Assembly (NCBI RefSeq): GCF_019232825.1 | Contig: NZ_JAFAND010000088.1 | Span: 1-63,849 of the forward strand | Source: Paludibacterium sp. | GTDB lineage: Bacteria > Pseudomonadota > Gammaproteobacteria > Burkholderiales > Chromobacteriaceae | DNA length: 63,849 nucleotides | Direction: 5' to 3' | Shown here: positions 8,735 to 18,017 of the stretch, in pieces | Numbering within the stretch: the first letter of the stretch is position 1 | Layout of the letters: each line of letters opens with the position of its first letter | Made by a program: the position numbers and the translations under genes | Notes under the pieces: generated by a model | The model's input: the letters and a program-made list of their open reading frames with translations, nothing else | Database searches by the model: none | What the model was told of the DNA's origin: nothing

Positions 8735-10454
8735 TCAGCTGCTGTAGAAGATCGGCAATTCTATCAGGGTCTTCAGTGCGAAGCATGCGGCTCGTTATCG
8801 ACGCGATGCGATCGAGATGAGTATTGAGCACCTGCTGTTTGACCGCCAGCACGTTGGCCGGGTGCATCGAGAACTTGCGCAGCCCCATGCCGAGCAACAG
8901 CCGCGTCAAGCGGGGATCCCCCGCCATCTCGCCACACACCGACACCGGCACGCCGCCGCGCGTCCCCACCTTGATGGTATGCAGGATCAGTTGCAGAACC
9001 GCCGGGTGCACCGGATCGTACAGATGGCTGACGGCATCGTCGTTGCGGTCGATCGCCAGCGTGTACTGAATCAGGTCATTGGTGCCGACCGACAAAAAGT
9101 CGATATGCTTGAGGAAGCTGCCGACCACCAGCGCGGCGGAAGGAATTTCGATCATGGCGCCGAATTCGACCGCATCGGAATAAGGTTGACCTTCATCGCG
9201 CAATTCTTCGCGCGCATAGTCGACCAGCGCCAACGCCTGGCGCAACTCCTGCAGGGAGTTGAGCATCGGAAACATCACGCGCAGCTTGCCGTGCACGGAC
9301 GCGCGCAGCAAGGCGCGCAACTGCACGCGGAACATCAACGGCTCGGCCAGGCATAGACGAATGCCCGTCAGTCCCAGCGCCGGGTTTTCCGCCACGCCAT
9401 GGTTAAGCCAGCGCGGGCTCTTGTCGGCCCCCAGATCCATGGTGCGGATGGTCACCGGCAAATCTTTCATCTGCTCCAACACCGACCGGTAAGCTTCGTA
9501 CTGCTCGTCTTCCGACGGCAGGCTATCGCGGCCGAGAAACAAAAACTCGCTACGGAACAATCCCACGCCGGCAGCGCCGCAGCTTCTGACATCCTCGATA
9601 TCCTGCGGGCCTTCGATATTGGCCAGAATATCGATCGGCGTGCCGTCCTCGGTCTGAGCGGTGGCCTTGCGGATCGACGACAGCTTGCGCCGGGCGTCGC
9701 GCCAAGCGCGCAAACGCCGCCGATATTGCGCCAGCACGATATCGTCCGGGTTGATGATGACCACCCCCTGCTGGCCGTCGACGATGACCAACTCGTCTTC
9801 ACGGATCAGCTCACGGGAATGATGCAAGGCGATGACCGACGGTAGATCCAGGCTGCGGCCGAGGATAGCGGTATGGGAGGTGGCGCCGCCGACATCGGTG
9901 ATGAACGCGGCGAACTCGGATTCCTTGAAATAGACCATATCGGCCGGGGACAGGTCGTGCGCCACCAAAATGGCGTCCTCGACCAAATCATCCGCGTCCG
10001 GCAATTCGGCGTCGTGGCCGTCGAGGTTCTTGAAAATGCGTTCGATCACCTGCAGCACGTCGTGTTTGCGCTCGCGCAGGTAATCCTCTTCAATCGCCTC
10101 GAATTGCGCGATCAACATATCGCTTTGCAGCTTGAGCGCCCACTCCGCATTGCATTTCTGGGCCACGATGATTTCGCGCGGCTCACGCGAGATGGTGACA
10201 TCCCCCAACAGCATGATATGCAGAGAAAGGAACGCACCCAGTTCGGCCGGCGCGTTCTCCGGGATCGTGCCCCAGAGCATTTCCAGCTCTTTGCGGGTCG
10301 TGCGGATCGCTTCGTCGAAACGGGCGATTTCCGCGGGAAGTTCGTCCTCTTCCAGAGAATAATGGGCAACATCGTCCATGCTGCGTGATATCAGGTGGGC
10401 CCGGCCTATCGCCACGCCGCCGCCAATCGCCACACCGTGCAGGATGATGCTCAT
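8715..10454 (-). CDS. ptsI: PTS enzyme I (phosphoenolpyruvate-protein phosphotransferase)
   Basis: A 579-residue Enzyme I of usual length. It autophosphorylates from phosphoenolpyruvate and passes the phosphate to HPr. The phosphorylated His is H194 in DVGGATSHTAILGRS. The C-terminal PEP-binding barrel shows GLFRSEFLFLGRD, RTMDLGADKSP, GIRLCL, and VGTNDLIQYTLAIDR with the conserved Cys in VSVCGEMAGD. It lies 32 bases after ptsH and overlaps the next glycosyltransferase gene by 20 bases. No sugar-specific EIIB or EIIC is in the window, so the chain may serve regulation rather than sugar uptake, as in other betaproteobacteria with incomplete PTS sets. Confidence 0.95.
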   Translation of the reverse strand: MSIILHGVAIGGGVAIGRAHLISRSMDDVAHYSLEEDELPAEIARFDEAIRTTRKELEMLWGTIPENAPAELGAFLSLHIMLLGDVTISREPREIIVAQKCNAEWALKLQSDMLIAQFEAIEEDYLRERKHDVLQVIERIFKNLDGHDAELPDADDLVEDAILVAHDLSPADMVYFKESEFAAFITDVGGATSHTAILGRSLDLPSVIALHHSRELIREDELVIVDGQQGVVIINPDDIVLAQYRRRLRAWRDARRKLSSIRKATAQTEDGTPIDILANIEGPQDIEDVRSCGAAGVGLFRSEFLFLGRDSLPSEDEQYEAYRSVLEQMKDLPVTIRTMDLGADKSPRWLNHGVAENPALGLTGIRLCLAEPLMFRVQLRALLRASVHGKLRVMFPMLNSLQELRQALALVDYAREELRDEGQPYSDAVEFGAMIEIPSAALVVGSFLKHIDFLSVGTNDLIQYTLAIDRNDDAVSHLYDPVHPAVLQLILHTIKVGTRGGVPVSVCGEMAGDPRLTRLLLGMGLRKFSMHPANVLAVKQQVLNTHLDRIASITSRMLRTEDPDRIADLLQQLNADTVG

Positions 10455-10486
10455 TAACCCACCCCTCCCGTGAAACCCTGCTGTTG

Positions 10487-10756
10487 TTATTCCGACTCGT
10501 CGAACCGGTTGTTGATCAGCGCTACCAGAGCCGCGAGCGCGGTCTCCTCGTCGCTGCCGCTCACTTCGAGTTCTACCAGGCTGCCCTTGGCCGCCGCTAG
10601 CATCATCACCCCCATGATGCTTTTACCGTTCACGCGCCGGTTGTTGCGAGAAATGAAAATTTCGCTCTGAAAACGGCTCGCCAGCTGAGTGAACTTGCTG
10701 GACGCGCGCGCGTGCAGGCCGAGTTTATTGATGATTTCAACCTCGGATTTAACCAT
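10487..10756 (-). CDS. ptsH: HPr phosphocarrier protein
   Basis: An 89-residue HPr. The start is Met of MVKSEVEI, which puts the phosphoacceptor His exactly at position 15 (GLHARASS) and the regulatory Ser at position 46 (NGKSIMGVMML). Both are canonical, so it can receive phosphate from EI and could be phosphorylated by an HPr kinase. An in-frame Met 14 codons upstream was rejected because it would destroy this numbering. The start overlaps the end of the IIA gene by 8 bases. Confidence 0.95.
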   Translation of the reverse strand: MVKSEVEIINKLGLHARASSKFTQLASRFQSEIFISRNNRRVNGKSIMGVMMLAAAKGSLVELEVSGSDEETALAALVALINNRFDESE

Positions 10757-11150
10757 TCCCCTCCCCCGGGATAATGTAAACCACACCTTCCAAGCCACCG
10801 GTCACCGCTTTGCTCACGACCACGTCGAGCGGCTGCTGGCTGTAACTCAAGGCTCGGACCAGCATCGGTAGATTGACGCCGGCGACAGCCTCGACTTTGC
10901 CTGCGAGGATCAACCGGCTGGCGATATTCGACGGCGTGCCGCCCAACATATCCGATAGCACCAACACGCCGGCCCCTTCGTCCAGCTCGCGCACCAACGC
11001 CTGGGCGGCGGCCAGCTTGACGTCGGGGTCTTCCGACTTGTCGATGGACAGCGCCTTCAGATTGTCCCAGGCTCGACCTAGGATGTGATAAGCGTCTTCG
11101 GCCAGCACTTCGCCGAGATTGCCATGAGTGACCAGTAAAATACCAACCAT
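10749..11150 (-). CDS. PTS mannose/fructose-type IIA domain protein
   Basis: A stand-alone 133-residue EIIA of the mannose (AgaF/ManX-like) family. The phosphoacceptor is His9 in VGILLVTHGNLGEVL; the second conserved block is VLVLSDMLGGTPSNIAS near 70-86. No IIB, IIC or IID subunits are next to it. In betaproteobacteria such proteins are thought to act as phosphorylation-dependent regulators. It is first in the IIA-ptsH-ptsI order and begins 45 bases after cysG in transcription order. Confidence 0.88.
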   Translation of the reverse strand: MVGILLVTHGNLGEVLAEDAYHILGRAWDNLKALSIDKSEDPDVKLAAAQALVRELDEGAGVLVLSDMLGGTPSNIASRLILAGKVEAVAGVNLPMLVRALSYSQQPLDVVVSKAVTGGLEGVVYIIPGEGNG

Positions 11151-11195
11151 AGTATGTTAATAACCGATAAATACGCTTAGCCCGCCAAACCGCGC

Positions 11196-12626
11196 TCAGC
11201 CGGGTTTTTGGACACTTTCGCCGATTGTAGCAGGCTCACCGGCCCCACGGGGGGCGAACCACCCCAGTTTTGCCGCCAATTGCACCACTTCTCCAACAAT
11301 CATCAAGGAAGGCGAGCGAATTTCCAATTCGGCGATCCGCCCAGGCAAATCAGCCAGCGTCGACACCAGTACCCGCTGGTCGATTAGGGTCGCCCGCTCC
11401 ACCATCGCCACAGGGCAGTCCGCCGACCGCCCGTGACGGATAAAGGCTTCGCACAGCGCGGGCGTCGTGGCCACCCCCATATACACCACCACCGTCTGCC
11501 CAGGACGGCACAGCATCGGCCAATCCAGATTGATACTGCCATCCTGGCGGTGCCCGGTGACGAACGTCACCGATTGCGCATAATCGCGGTGCGTCAAGGG
11601 AATGCCAGCATAGGCGGCGGCGCCGCTGGCGGCGGTGATGCCAGGCACCACTTCGAAGGGAATGCCGTGTTGCGCCAAGGTTTCGATCTCTTCGCCGCCG
11701 CGGCCGAAGATAAACGGATCGCCCCCCTTGAGCCGCAGCACCCGTTTGCCCTCCGAGGCCAGGCGCACCATCAATTGGTTGATCTCCTCCTGGCGCAACG
11801 TATGATTAGCCCGCGTCTTGCCGACGAAAATGCGCTCGGCATCGCGCCGTACCCAATCGAGCAGCGCCGGCGCGACCAATTTGTCGTAGAGCACCACGTC
11901 GGCTTGCTGCATCAAATGCAGTGCGCGGAAAGTCAGCAAATCGGGATTTCCCGGCCCGGCGCCCACCAAATAGACAGCGCCGCGAGGAATCCCGTCGGAG
12001 GCGGCCAGCCGATCCGACAATAGGGCCTCGGCACGGTCCAGATTACCGGCCACCAGATCCTGGACGATGGGCCCGGCCAACACGGACTCCCAAAACGCGC
12101 GCCGCGCATCGCTATTGGCGATCCGCGCGGCCACCCGCTCGCGCATGACCCGCGCGAAATCCGCCACGCGCCCCCAACCGGCGGGGATCAGACTTTCCAA
12201 GCGCTCGCGCAGCATACGCGCCAACACCGGCGCGCCGCCGCCAGTCGACAAGGCGATCACCAACGGTGAACGGTCGACGATCGATGGGGTGATATAGCTA
12301 GACGCCTGAGGATCGTCGACCACATTGACCCAAATGCCGGCGGCCTCGGCGGCATCCGCCACTTGCTGGTCGACATCCGCAAGCCCCGTCGCTGCGACCG
12401 CCAAGCGCATGCCAACCAGATGATGCGGGGCAAAACGCTCGGCGACGTGACGCAACGCGCCTTGCTCCGCCAACGCCGCCAGACCGGCTCCCAATGTCGG
12501 CGCCAGCACGGTCAACGTGGCGCCGGCCTGCAATAGCAGCCGCGCTTTGCGCAAAGCGATCTCGCCGCCGCCGACCAGTAGGCAGGGCCGCGTGCTGAGC
12601 TTCAAAAAAATCGGAAAATAGTCCAT
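11196..12626 (-). CDS. cysG: Siroheme synthase, multifunctional
   Basis: A 476-residue fusion. The N-terminal precorrin-2 dehydrogenase/ferrochelatase (about 1-205) shows the NAD loop LLVGGGEIALRKARLLL. The C-terminal uroporphyrinogen-III methyltransferase (about 215-460) shows VYLVGAGPGNPDLLTFRAL, RLKGGDPFIFGRGGEE, VPGITAASG and YMGV. It makes siroheme, the cofactor of sulfite and nitrite reductases, from uroporphyrinogen III. The start is the Met of MDYFPIFLKL, as in E. coli; seven upstream codons were dropped. No sulfur-assimilation genes adjoin it here. Confidence 0.95.
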   Translation of the reverse strand: MDYFPIFLKLSTRPCLLVGGGEIALRKARLLLQAGATLTVLAPTLGAGLAALAEQGALRHVAERFAPHHLVGMRLAVAATGLADVDQQVADAAEAAGIWVNVVDDPQASSYITPSIVDRSPLVIALSTGGGAPVLARMLRERLESLIPAGWGRVADFARVMRERVAARIANSDARRAFWESVLAGPIVQDLVAGNLDRAEALLSDRLAASDGIPRGAVYLVGAGPGNPDLLTFRALHLMQQADVVLYDKLVAPALLDWVRRDAERIFVGKTRANHTLRQEEINQLMVRLASEGKRVLRLKGGDPFIFGRGGEEIETLAQHGIPFEVVPGITAASGAAAYAGIPLTHRDYAQSVTFVTGHRQDGSINLDWPMLCRPGQTVVVYMGVATTPALCEAFIRHGRSADCPVAMVERATLIDQRVLVSTLADLPGRIAELEIRSPSLMIVGEVVQLAAKLGWFAPRGAGEPATIGESVQKPG

Positions 12627-12773
12627 GGAGCCAAGACGGAGCGACAAAATAATGGCGTTACTTTAAATGTTGCACAAATACGACGCACGATCTTTTTTTC
12701 TGCGGAGAGTAATACATGCGCATTTCGTAAAGTGTCATGATATCCCGATAGCCATTTTTTGCCGGAGCCTGGC

Positions 12774-14258
12774 GTGAATCGACAGCGCAACGTCAACCAC
12801 CAGGCTGACGCTCAGCATTTTCCCGCCCGCAATGCCTTTGCGGACGAGGCAGGCTTCCGCGCCATTATCGAAAATTCCTCCGACATCATCGCCCGCTTCG
12901 ATCTGCAGTTACGCTGTCTTTATATCAATCGCAGCATCATGCGCTACCATCGCGTCCAGCGTAACCGGCTGCTCGGCAAAACCCCGGAGGATGGCGGCTT
13001 GCCGACTCCGCTGGCGCTGCCGCTGCAACAAGCGATGGAAAAGGTTCGCACGCTGCAATGCGAGCAGCAGGTCGAATTGACGCTCCAGTTGAACGGCCAA
13101 CGCTATGTGTTCGAAACCCGCTTGTTTCCGGAGCGGGATAATGCCCGGCAATTCGGGTCCATCCTGTGCATCGCGCGCGAGATGACCGAGGCCAGCCTGG
13201 CCCGCCGACTCTTGACGGAAGAAAACGCCGTACTGGAAATGATCGCCGACAGCCGTCCGGTCAACCAGATTCTGCACAGCATTTGCCAGATGATCGAATC
13301 GCAGTTGCCCAACTGCATGAGCGCCATCATGACGCTGGACCGCAGCGGGCAAACGCTGTCGCTCGCGGCCGGGCCCTCGCTGCCGGTCTCCTATGCGGAG
13401 CAACTGGCCCAATTGCCTATCGGCCCGGAGGTCGCCGCTTGCGGTACCGCCGCCTTCTGGAAACGCAGCATCATCGTCAACGACCTGACGCAAAGCGCGT
13501 TGTGGGACTCGCTGGGCCAGCACGCCGCAGATGCCGGGCTGCGCGCCTGCTGGTCGACGCCGATTTTCACATCGGACCACCAGTTGCTCGGCACGCTGGC
13601 CATCTATTACGACATGCCGCGCAGCCCCTCACCTTCAGAACTGCGGTTGGTCTATCGCTGTTCACACATCGCCGCCATCACGCTGCAGCGCAATTTGCAC
13701 GAGTCACAGCTCTACCAGTTGGCCACCCAAGACGGCCTCACCCATCTCTTCAATCGCCGTCATTTCATCGAGTCGGCCGAGCGCCATTTGAACCAAGCCA
13801 GACGTTATCAACGGCCATCGGCGGTCATGATGATGGACTTGGATCACTTCAAGGCCATCAACGATCGCTATGGCCATGCGGTAGGCGACCGCGTGCTGAC
13901 GCTGTTCAGTCATCTATGTCGCCATTGTCTGCGTGGTTCCGACGTGGTTGGACGCTTGGGCGGCGAAGAGTTCGCGGCCCTGCTGCCGGATACGGAGTTA
14001 GAGGAAGCGCGGCAAGTGGCGGAACGGTTGCGCCAACAGGTGGCTCAGGCCGAGCTGACGCATGAAGGACACACCATCCGCTTCCAGGTCAGCATCGGCG
14101 TCGCCATCATGCAGTCGAACGAAAGCCTTGACGTCATGTTGGGCCATGCCGACCGGCTGCTATATCAGGCCAAATCACAGGGCCGCAATCGCGTTTGCGC
14201 GCCTGAGTTCGACGATAAGCCGGTGCATCAAGGCGAATTGCCGTTGGGGCTAGCTTAG
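12774..14258 (+). CDS. Diguanylate cyclase, PAS-GAF-GGDEF
   Basis: A soluble 494-residue signalling protein with no membrane segment. A PAS domain (about 25-135) with IENSSDIIARFDLQLRCLYIN is followed by a GAF domain (about 165-310) and a GGDEF domain (about 330-485). The active motif is GGEEF at 396-400, intact for cyclic-di-GMP synthesis. The inhibitory RxxD (RGSD) sits exactly five residues before it, so product feedback is expected. I chose GTG at 12774 because GGAG lies 6 bases upstream; a TTG five codons earlier is the alternative. The gene is divergent from cysG and its stop overlaps that of the convergent yihY-like gene by 4 bases. Confidence 0.92.
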   Translation: MNRQRNVNHQADAQHFPARNAFADEAGFRAIIENSSDIIARFDLQLRCLYINRSIMRYHRVQRNRLLGKTPEDGGLPTPLALPLQQAMEKVRTLQCEQQVELTLQLNGQRYVFETRLFPERDNARQFGSILCIAREMTEASLARRLLTEENAVLEMIADSRPVNQILHSICQMIESQLPNCMSAIMTLDRSGQTLSLAAGPSLPVSYAEQLAQLPIGPEVAACGTAAFWKRSIIVNDLTQSALWDSLGQHAADAGLRACWSTPIFTSDHQLLGTLAIYYDMPRSPSPSELRLVYRCSHIAAITLQRNLHESQLYQLATQDGLTHLFNRRHFIESAERHLNQARRYQRPSAVMMMDLDHFKAINDRYGHAVGDRVLTLFSHLCRHCLRGSDVVGRLGGEEFAALLPDTELEEARQVAERLRQQVAQAELTHEGHTIRFQVSIGVAIMQSNESLDVMLGHADRLLYQAKSQGRNRVCAPEFDDKPVHQGELPLGLA

Positions 14259-15475
14259 GGCCTATCGTCGAGGCGTTCGGCAAATTGCGCCAGAGTCGTC
14301 TCGTTGAGCTGCCCCAGCAGAGGGTCCATCTGGCTGTCGAACAATTGCGCCAAATCGTCGTCCCGCCGCCGCCGGCCCTCCGGATAGACGAACAAGCGCA
14401 CGAGATCCGCCAACGTCACCGCCGAGAGCGATTTCATCAACACCCAGCGACCCTCCCCGCCCTGCTGTACCCAGCCACGCACGGCCAATTGATCCAAAAT
14501 CCAGCCCAGCTCGTCATAACCGATCGGCACCTGCCGGCGCAACTCGGCGGGTCCCAACGCTAAGCCCTGATCATGCGCGTGCTGCAATGCCAACAACAAT
14601 TGCAACGCATCCAGTAAACGACGGCGCGGGTTAAGCCTGCGCCGCCAGGCCGCACCCTCCCAATAAGACAGCGCGCAAGTGAACACCGCGCCGAACAGCA
14701 CGACCAGCCACATGCAATAGACCCATAGCAGCGCGATGGGAATGCTGGCGAAAGCGCCGTACACCAGTTTGTACGAGGCGACGCTTTCGATGTAGACACC
14801 GAAGCAGAGTTTGGCCACTTCCAGCAACAGCGCCGTCAAAAGCGCACCGGCATAAGCATGCCGTGGCGGCACGAAGCGGTGCGGCACCAGACGGAAGAGC
14901 AGCGACAGCGCCATGGTGGTCAGGCCAATGGCGCCGACCGATTGAATCAGATCCGCCAAAACCGGCGCAGTGTGTTTCAGATGCGAGGCGCGGAACAGGT
15001 TGTGCCATGCCAGGAGGCCGCCACCCAGCACCATCGGCCCGAGTGTCAGCATGCCCCAGTAAATCAGCGTCTGCTGCAGCCAGTGGCGCGCCCGCGCCAC
15101 ACCCCAGATGGCGTTGAACGTCCGTTCGATCGTGGCCATCAGCATCAGCGAGGTGGCCGCCAACATTAAAATGCCCACCGCCGTCAGCTTCTCGGCATTG
15201 TCGGCGAACTGGCGCATGTACACCGTCATGATCTTGCCGGCGAACTCCGGCACCAGCGTCGTCAGCAGCATGACTTTAAAGCGCGTGCTGTAATCGGCGA
15301 ACATCGGCAGCGCGGAAATCACGATCAGCGCGATCGTAAGCAGCGGCACCAGGGCCAGCATGGTCGTGAAGGTGAGGCTGCCGGCCACCTGCAGCAGGCG
15401 GTTCTCAGCCATGCGGCGCAACAGAAAGCGGCCGAAACTGATCCAATGCGAGGCGTTGGCGGAAATGGTCTTCAT
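14255..15475 (-). CDS. YihY/BrkB (UPF0761) membrane protein with C-terminal extension
   Basis: A 406-residue inner-membrane protein. Residues about 25-275 carry six hydrophobic segments and the family block AGSLTFTTMLALVPLLTIAL, typical of YihY/BrkB (the old 'ribonuclease BN' name is not supported). About 130 extra residues follow the membrane part. They contain a helix-turn-helix-like stretch (LRRQVPIGYDELGWILDQLAVRGWV) followed by a strand-like RWVLM, resembling a winged helix. E. coli YihY, about 290 residues, lacks this part. The function is unknown. It is divergent from wrbA, with promoters expected in 15476-15588. Confidence 0.88.
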   Translation of the reverse strand: MKTISANASHWISFGRFLLRRMAENRLLQVAGSLTFTTMLALVPLLTIALIVISALPMFADYSTRFKVMLLTTLVPEFAGKIMTVYMRQFADNAEKLTAVGILMLAATSLMLMATIERTFNAIWGVARARHWLQQTLIYWGMLTLGPMVLGGGLLAWHNLFRASHLKHTAPVLADLIQSVGAIGLTTMALSLLFRLVPHRFVPPRHAYAGALLTALLLEVAKLCFGVYIESVASYKLVYGAFASIPIALLWVYCMWLVVLFGAVFTCALSYWEGAAWRRRLNPRRRLLDALQLLLALQHAHDQGLALGPAELRRQVPIGYDELGWILDQLAVRGWVQQGGEGRWVLMKSLSAVTLADLVRLFVYPEGRRRRDDDLAQLFDSQMDPLLGQLNETTLAQFAERLDDRP

Positions 15476-15582
15476 GCGCGCACCTTACGATATTATCGAC
15501 GCCGGCAACAAGTCGTCTCCGTGAATCTGTGCGAGAGCGCATAGTGGTGGGATAATAGAAAATTCGCGTTTACATGATTTAA

Positions 15583-16185
<603 letters not shown>

Positions 16186-16284
16186 CACTTTCGTACTTTC
16201 AGTATTGAACAGGCATCATGGCAACCCGCCTGGCACCAGCCGCATGGTGCAGGTGGGATTATTTGCATTTTCCGGAGACGATCT

Positions 16285-17181
16285 ATGCGCACAATTACCG
16301 TTGCAGCCACTCAGATGGCCTGCACGCCCGACAGTTCCACCAACTTGGCCAATGCCGAAGCCATGGTTCGTCAGGCGGCGAGTCAAGGGGCTCAAATCAT
16401 TTTGCTGCAAGAGCTGTTTGAGACCCTGTACTTCTGCATCGATCAGGAGGCGCGCTACAACAATCTGGCGCAACCGCTCACCGGCCATAGCTGGCTGCCG
16501 CGCTTCCAAGCGCTGGCCCGTGAACTCGACGTGGTTCTGCCGGTAAGTTTCTTCGAACGCGCGGGTCAGACCCAGTTCAACTCGGTGGCGGTTATCGACG
16601 CCGACGGCAGCATGCTTGGCGTTTATCGCAAAATGCACATCCCGGACGGCCCGGGTTACACCGAAAAATACTATTTCTCTCCGGGCGACTCCGGCTTCCC
16701 GGTTTGGCAGACCCGCTATGCGCGCATCGGCCTGGGCATCTGCTGGGATCAGTGGTTCCCCGAAGCCGCCCGTTCCTTCGCGCTCGGCGGCGCGGAAATC
16801 CTGCTCTACCCGAGCGCCATCGGCACCGAGCCGCATGACAACAGCCTGCAGTCGGCCGATCATTGGCAAATGGTGCAGCGCGGCCACGCCGCCGCCAACT
16901 TGCTGCCGGTGGTGTCGTCCAACCGCATCGGCATGGAGCACGGTAAGTATTGGGCCAATACGTTCCACGGCCGCTCCTTCATTGCCGGCCCGGAAGGCGA
17001 ACTGGTCGCCGAGGCTTCGGCCGATCAACAGGAAATCCTGACCGCATCGTTCGACCTGGCGGCATTGGCCGCCAAGCGCCGCGCCTGGGGCGTCTTCCGC
17101 GACCGCCGTCCGGAATACTACGGCGCCCTGACCACGCTGGACGGCAAGGATCCGGTGACCGGCAAGATCGGCCAACGCTGA
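16285..17181 (+). CDS. aguB: N-carbamoylputrescine amidase
   Basis: A 298-residue nitrilase-superfamily enzyme. The Glu-Lys-Cys triad is visible in IILLQELFETLYFC, VYRKMHIPDGPGY and GLGICWDQWFPEAARS. The last motif, with ICWDQWFPE, is specific to N-carbamoylputrescine amidases, which hydrolyse N-carbamoylputrescine to putrescine, CO2 and ammonia in the arginine-agmatine route. Its usual partner, agmatine deiminase (aguA), is not next to it. A strong terminator follows 23 bases after the stop. Confidence 0.9.
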   Translation: MRTITVAATQMACTPDSSTNLANAEAMVRQAASQGAQIILLQELFETLYFCIDQEARYNNLAQPLTGHSWLPRFQALARELDVVLPVSFFERAGQTQFNSVAVIDADGSMLGVYRKMHIPDGPGYTEKYYFSPGDSGFPVWQTRYARIGLGICWDQWFPEAARSFALGGAEILLYPSAIGTEPHDNSLQSADHWQMVQRGHAAANLLPVVSSNRIGMEHGKYWANTFHGRSFIAGPEGELVAEASADQQEILTASFDLAALAAKRRAWGVFRDRRPEYYGALTTLDGKDPVTGKIGQR

Positions 17182-17203
17182 CATCGCCGACGCAATAAAT
17201 GAC

Positions 17204-17237
17204 AACACCCCGGCAAATTTGCCGGGGTGTTTCGTTT
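17204..17237. terminator. Bidirectional rho-independent terminator
   Basis: A perfect 14-base inverted repeat, AACACCCCGGCAAA with its complement, spans 17204-17231 with no loop bases left over (the centre AAATTT forms the loop). A T-rich stretch follows (TTCGTTTT). It lies between the converging aguB and cutC genes and can serve both. Confidence 0.88.
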
Positions 17238-17254
17238 TGCTCGGGCCTGAACCG

Positions 17255-18007
17255 TCAGGCGTCGCGCATCGCCTGCAAAATCGCGGCCACTTGCGCCGAC
17301 GAGGTTTCTTCGCGCGCATACTCGTCGGCGCCGACCGCGCCCATCGACAGATCCTCGCGGCGATAAAGCATGGCGCTTGCCACCGGCAGACGCGCCGAGG
17401 CGTGAAATTCGCGACACCCCGTGAGCCGAAGCAACGCGCCGATATTGTCGGCGCGCACGCCACTGCCAGGCATGACCGCCAGACGGCCGGCGGCGGCGAT
17501 ATGCAGATCGCGCAATAGTTCGCCGCCCAAATACGCGCTGGCTGCCTGGCCCGAGCTCAATAGCCGGCGGCAACCGCTGGCGATGACCTGCTCAAGCGCC
17601 TGCAGCGGGTCGCGCGTCAGATCGAACGCGCGATGGAAAGTCACCGGCAACGGCGCAGCCAAAGCGACGAACTCCCGCATCTGCGCCACGTCGACCCCGC
17701 CGTCCTCGGTCAAAACGCCCAGCACGATGCCATTGGCGCCGACACGCTTACAGATGTCGATATCCCGCCGCATCTCCTCGAGTTCGATCTCATCATAGAG
17801 AAAATCGCCGCCGCGCGGCCGGATCATGACATTCAGATCGATGTGCAACCGGTCGCGCGCCACCGCCAGGGCCCCATAGGATGGCGTCGTGCCGCCCTCG
17901 TTCAAGTTGGCGCACAGCTCGACTCGATCCGCGCCGCCAAGTTGCGCAGCCAGGCAAGAAATCAGCGATCCGGCGCAAACTTCCAGCACCCTCTTTTCCG
18001 ACGCCAT
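17255..18007 (-). CDS. cutC: CutC family protein
   Basis: A 250-residue TIM-barrel protein of the CutC family, historically linked to copper homeostasis; its catalytic role is unsettled. Visible family motifs are LEVCAGSLISCLAAQLGGADRVELCANLNEGGTTPS at the N-terminus, VMIRPRGGDFLYDEIELEEM near 65-84, FHRAFD near 130, and a C-terminal EFHASAR. The start was placed at ATG 18007, preceded by AGGAG at 8 bases. A much longer upstream reading is a frame running through ampG. It is last in the metX-metW-ampG-cutC run, 10 bases after ampG. Confidence 0.92.
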   Translation of the reverse strand: MASEKRVLEVCAGSLISCLAAQLGGADRVELCANLNEGGTTPSYGALAVARDRLHIDLNVMIRPRGGDFLYDEIELEEMRRDIDICKRVGANGIVLGVLTEDGGVDVAQMREFVALAAPLPVTFHRAFDLTRDPLQALEQVIASGCRRLLSSGQAASAYLGGELLRDLHIAAAGRLAVMPGSGVRADNIGALLRLTGCREFHASARLPVASAMLYRREDLSMGAVGADEYAREETSSAQVAAILQAMRDA

Positions 18008-18017
18008 GCAACAACTC

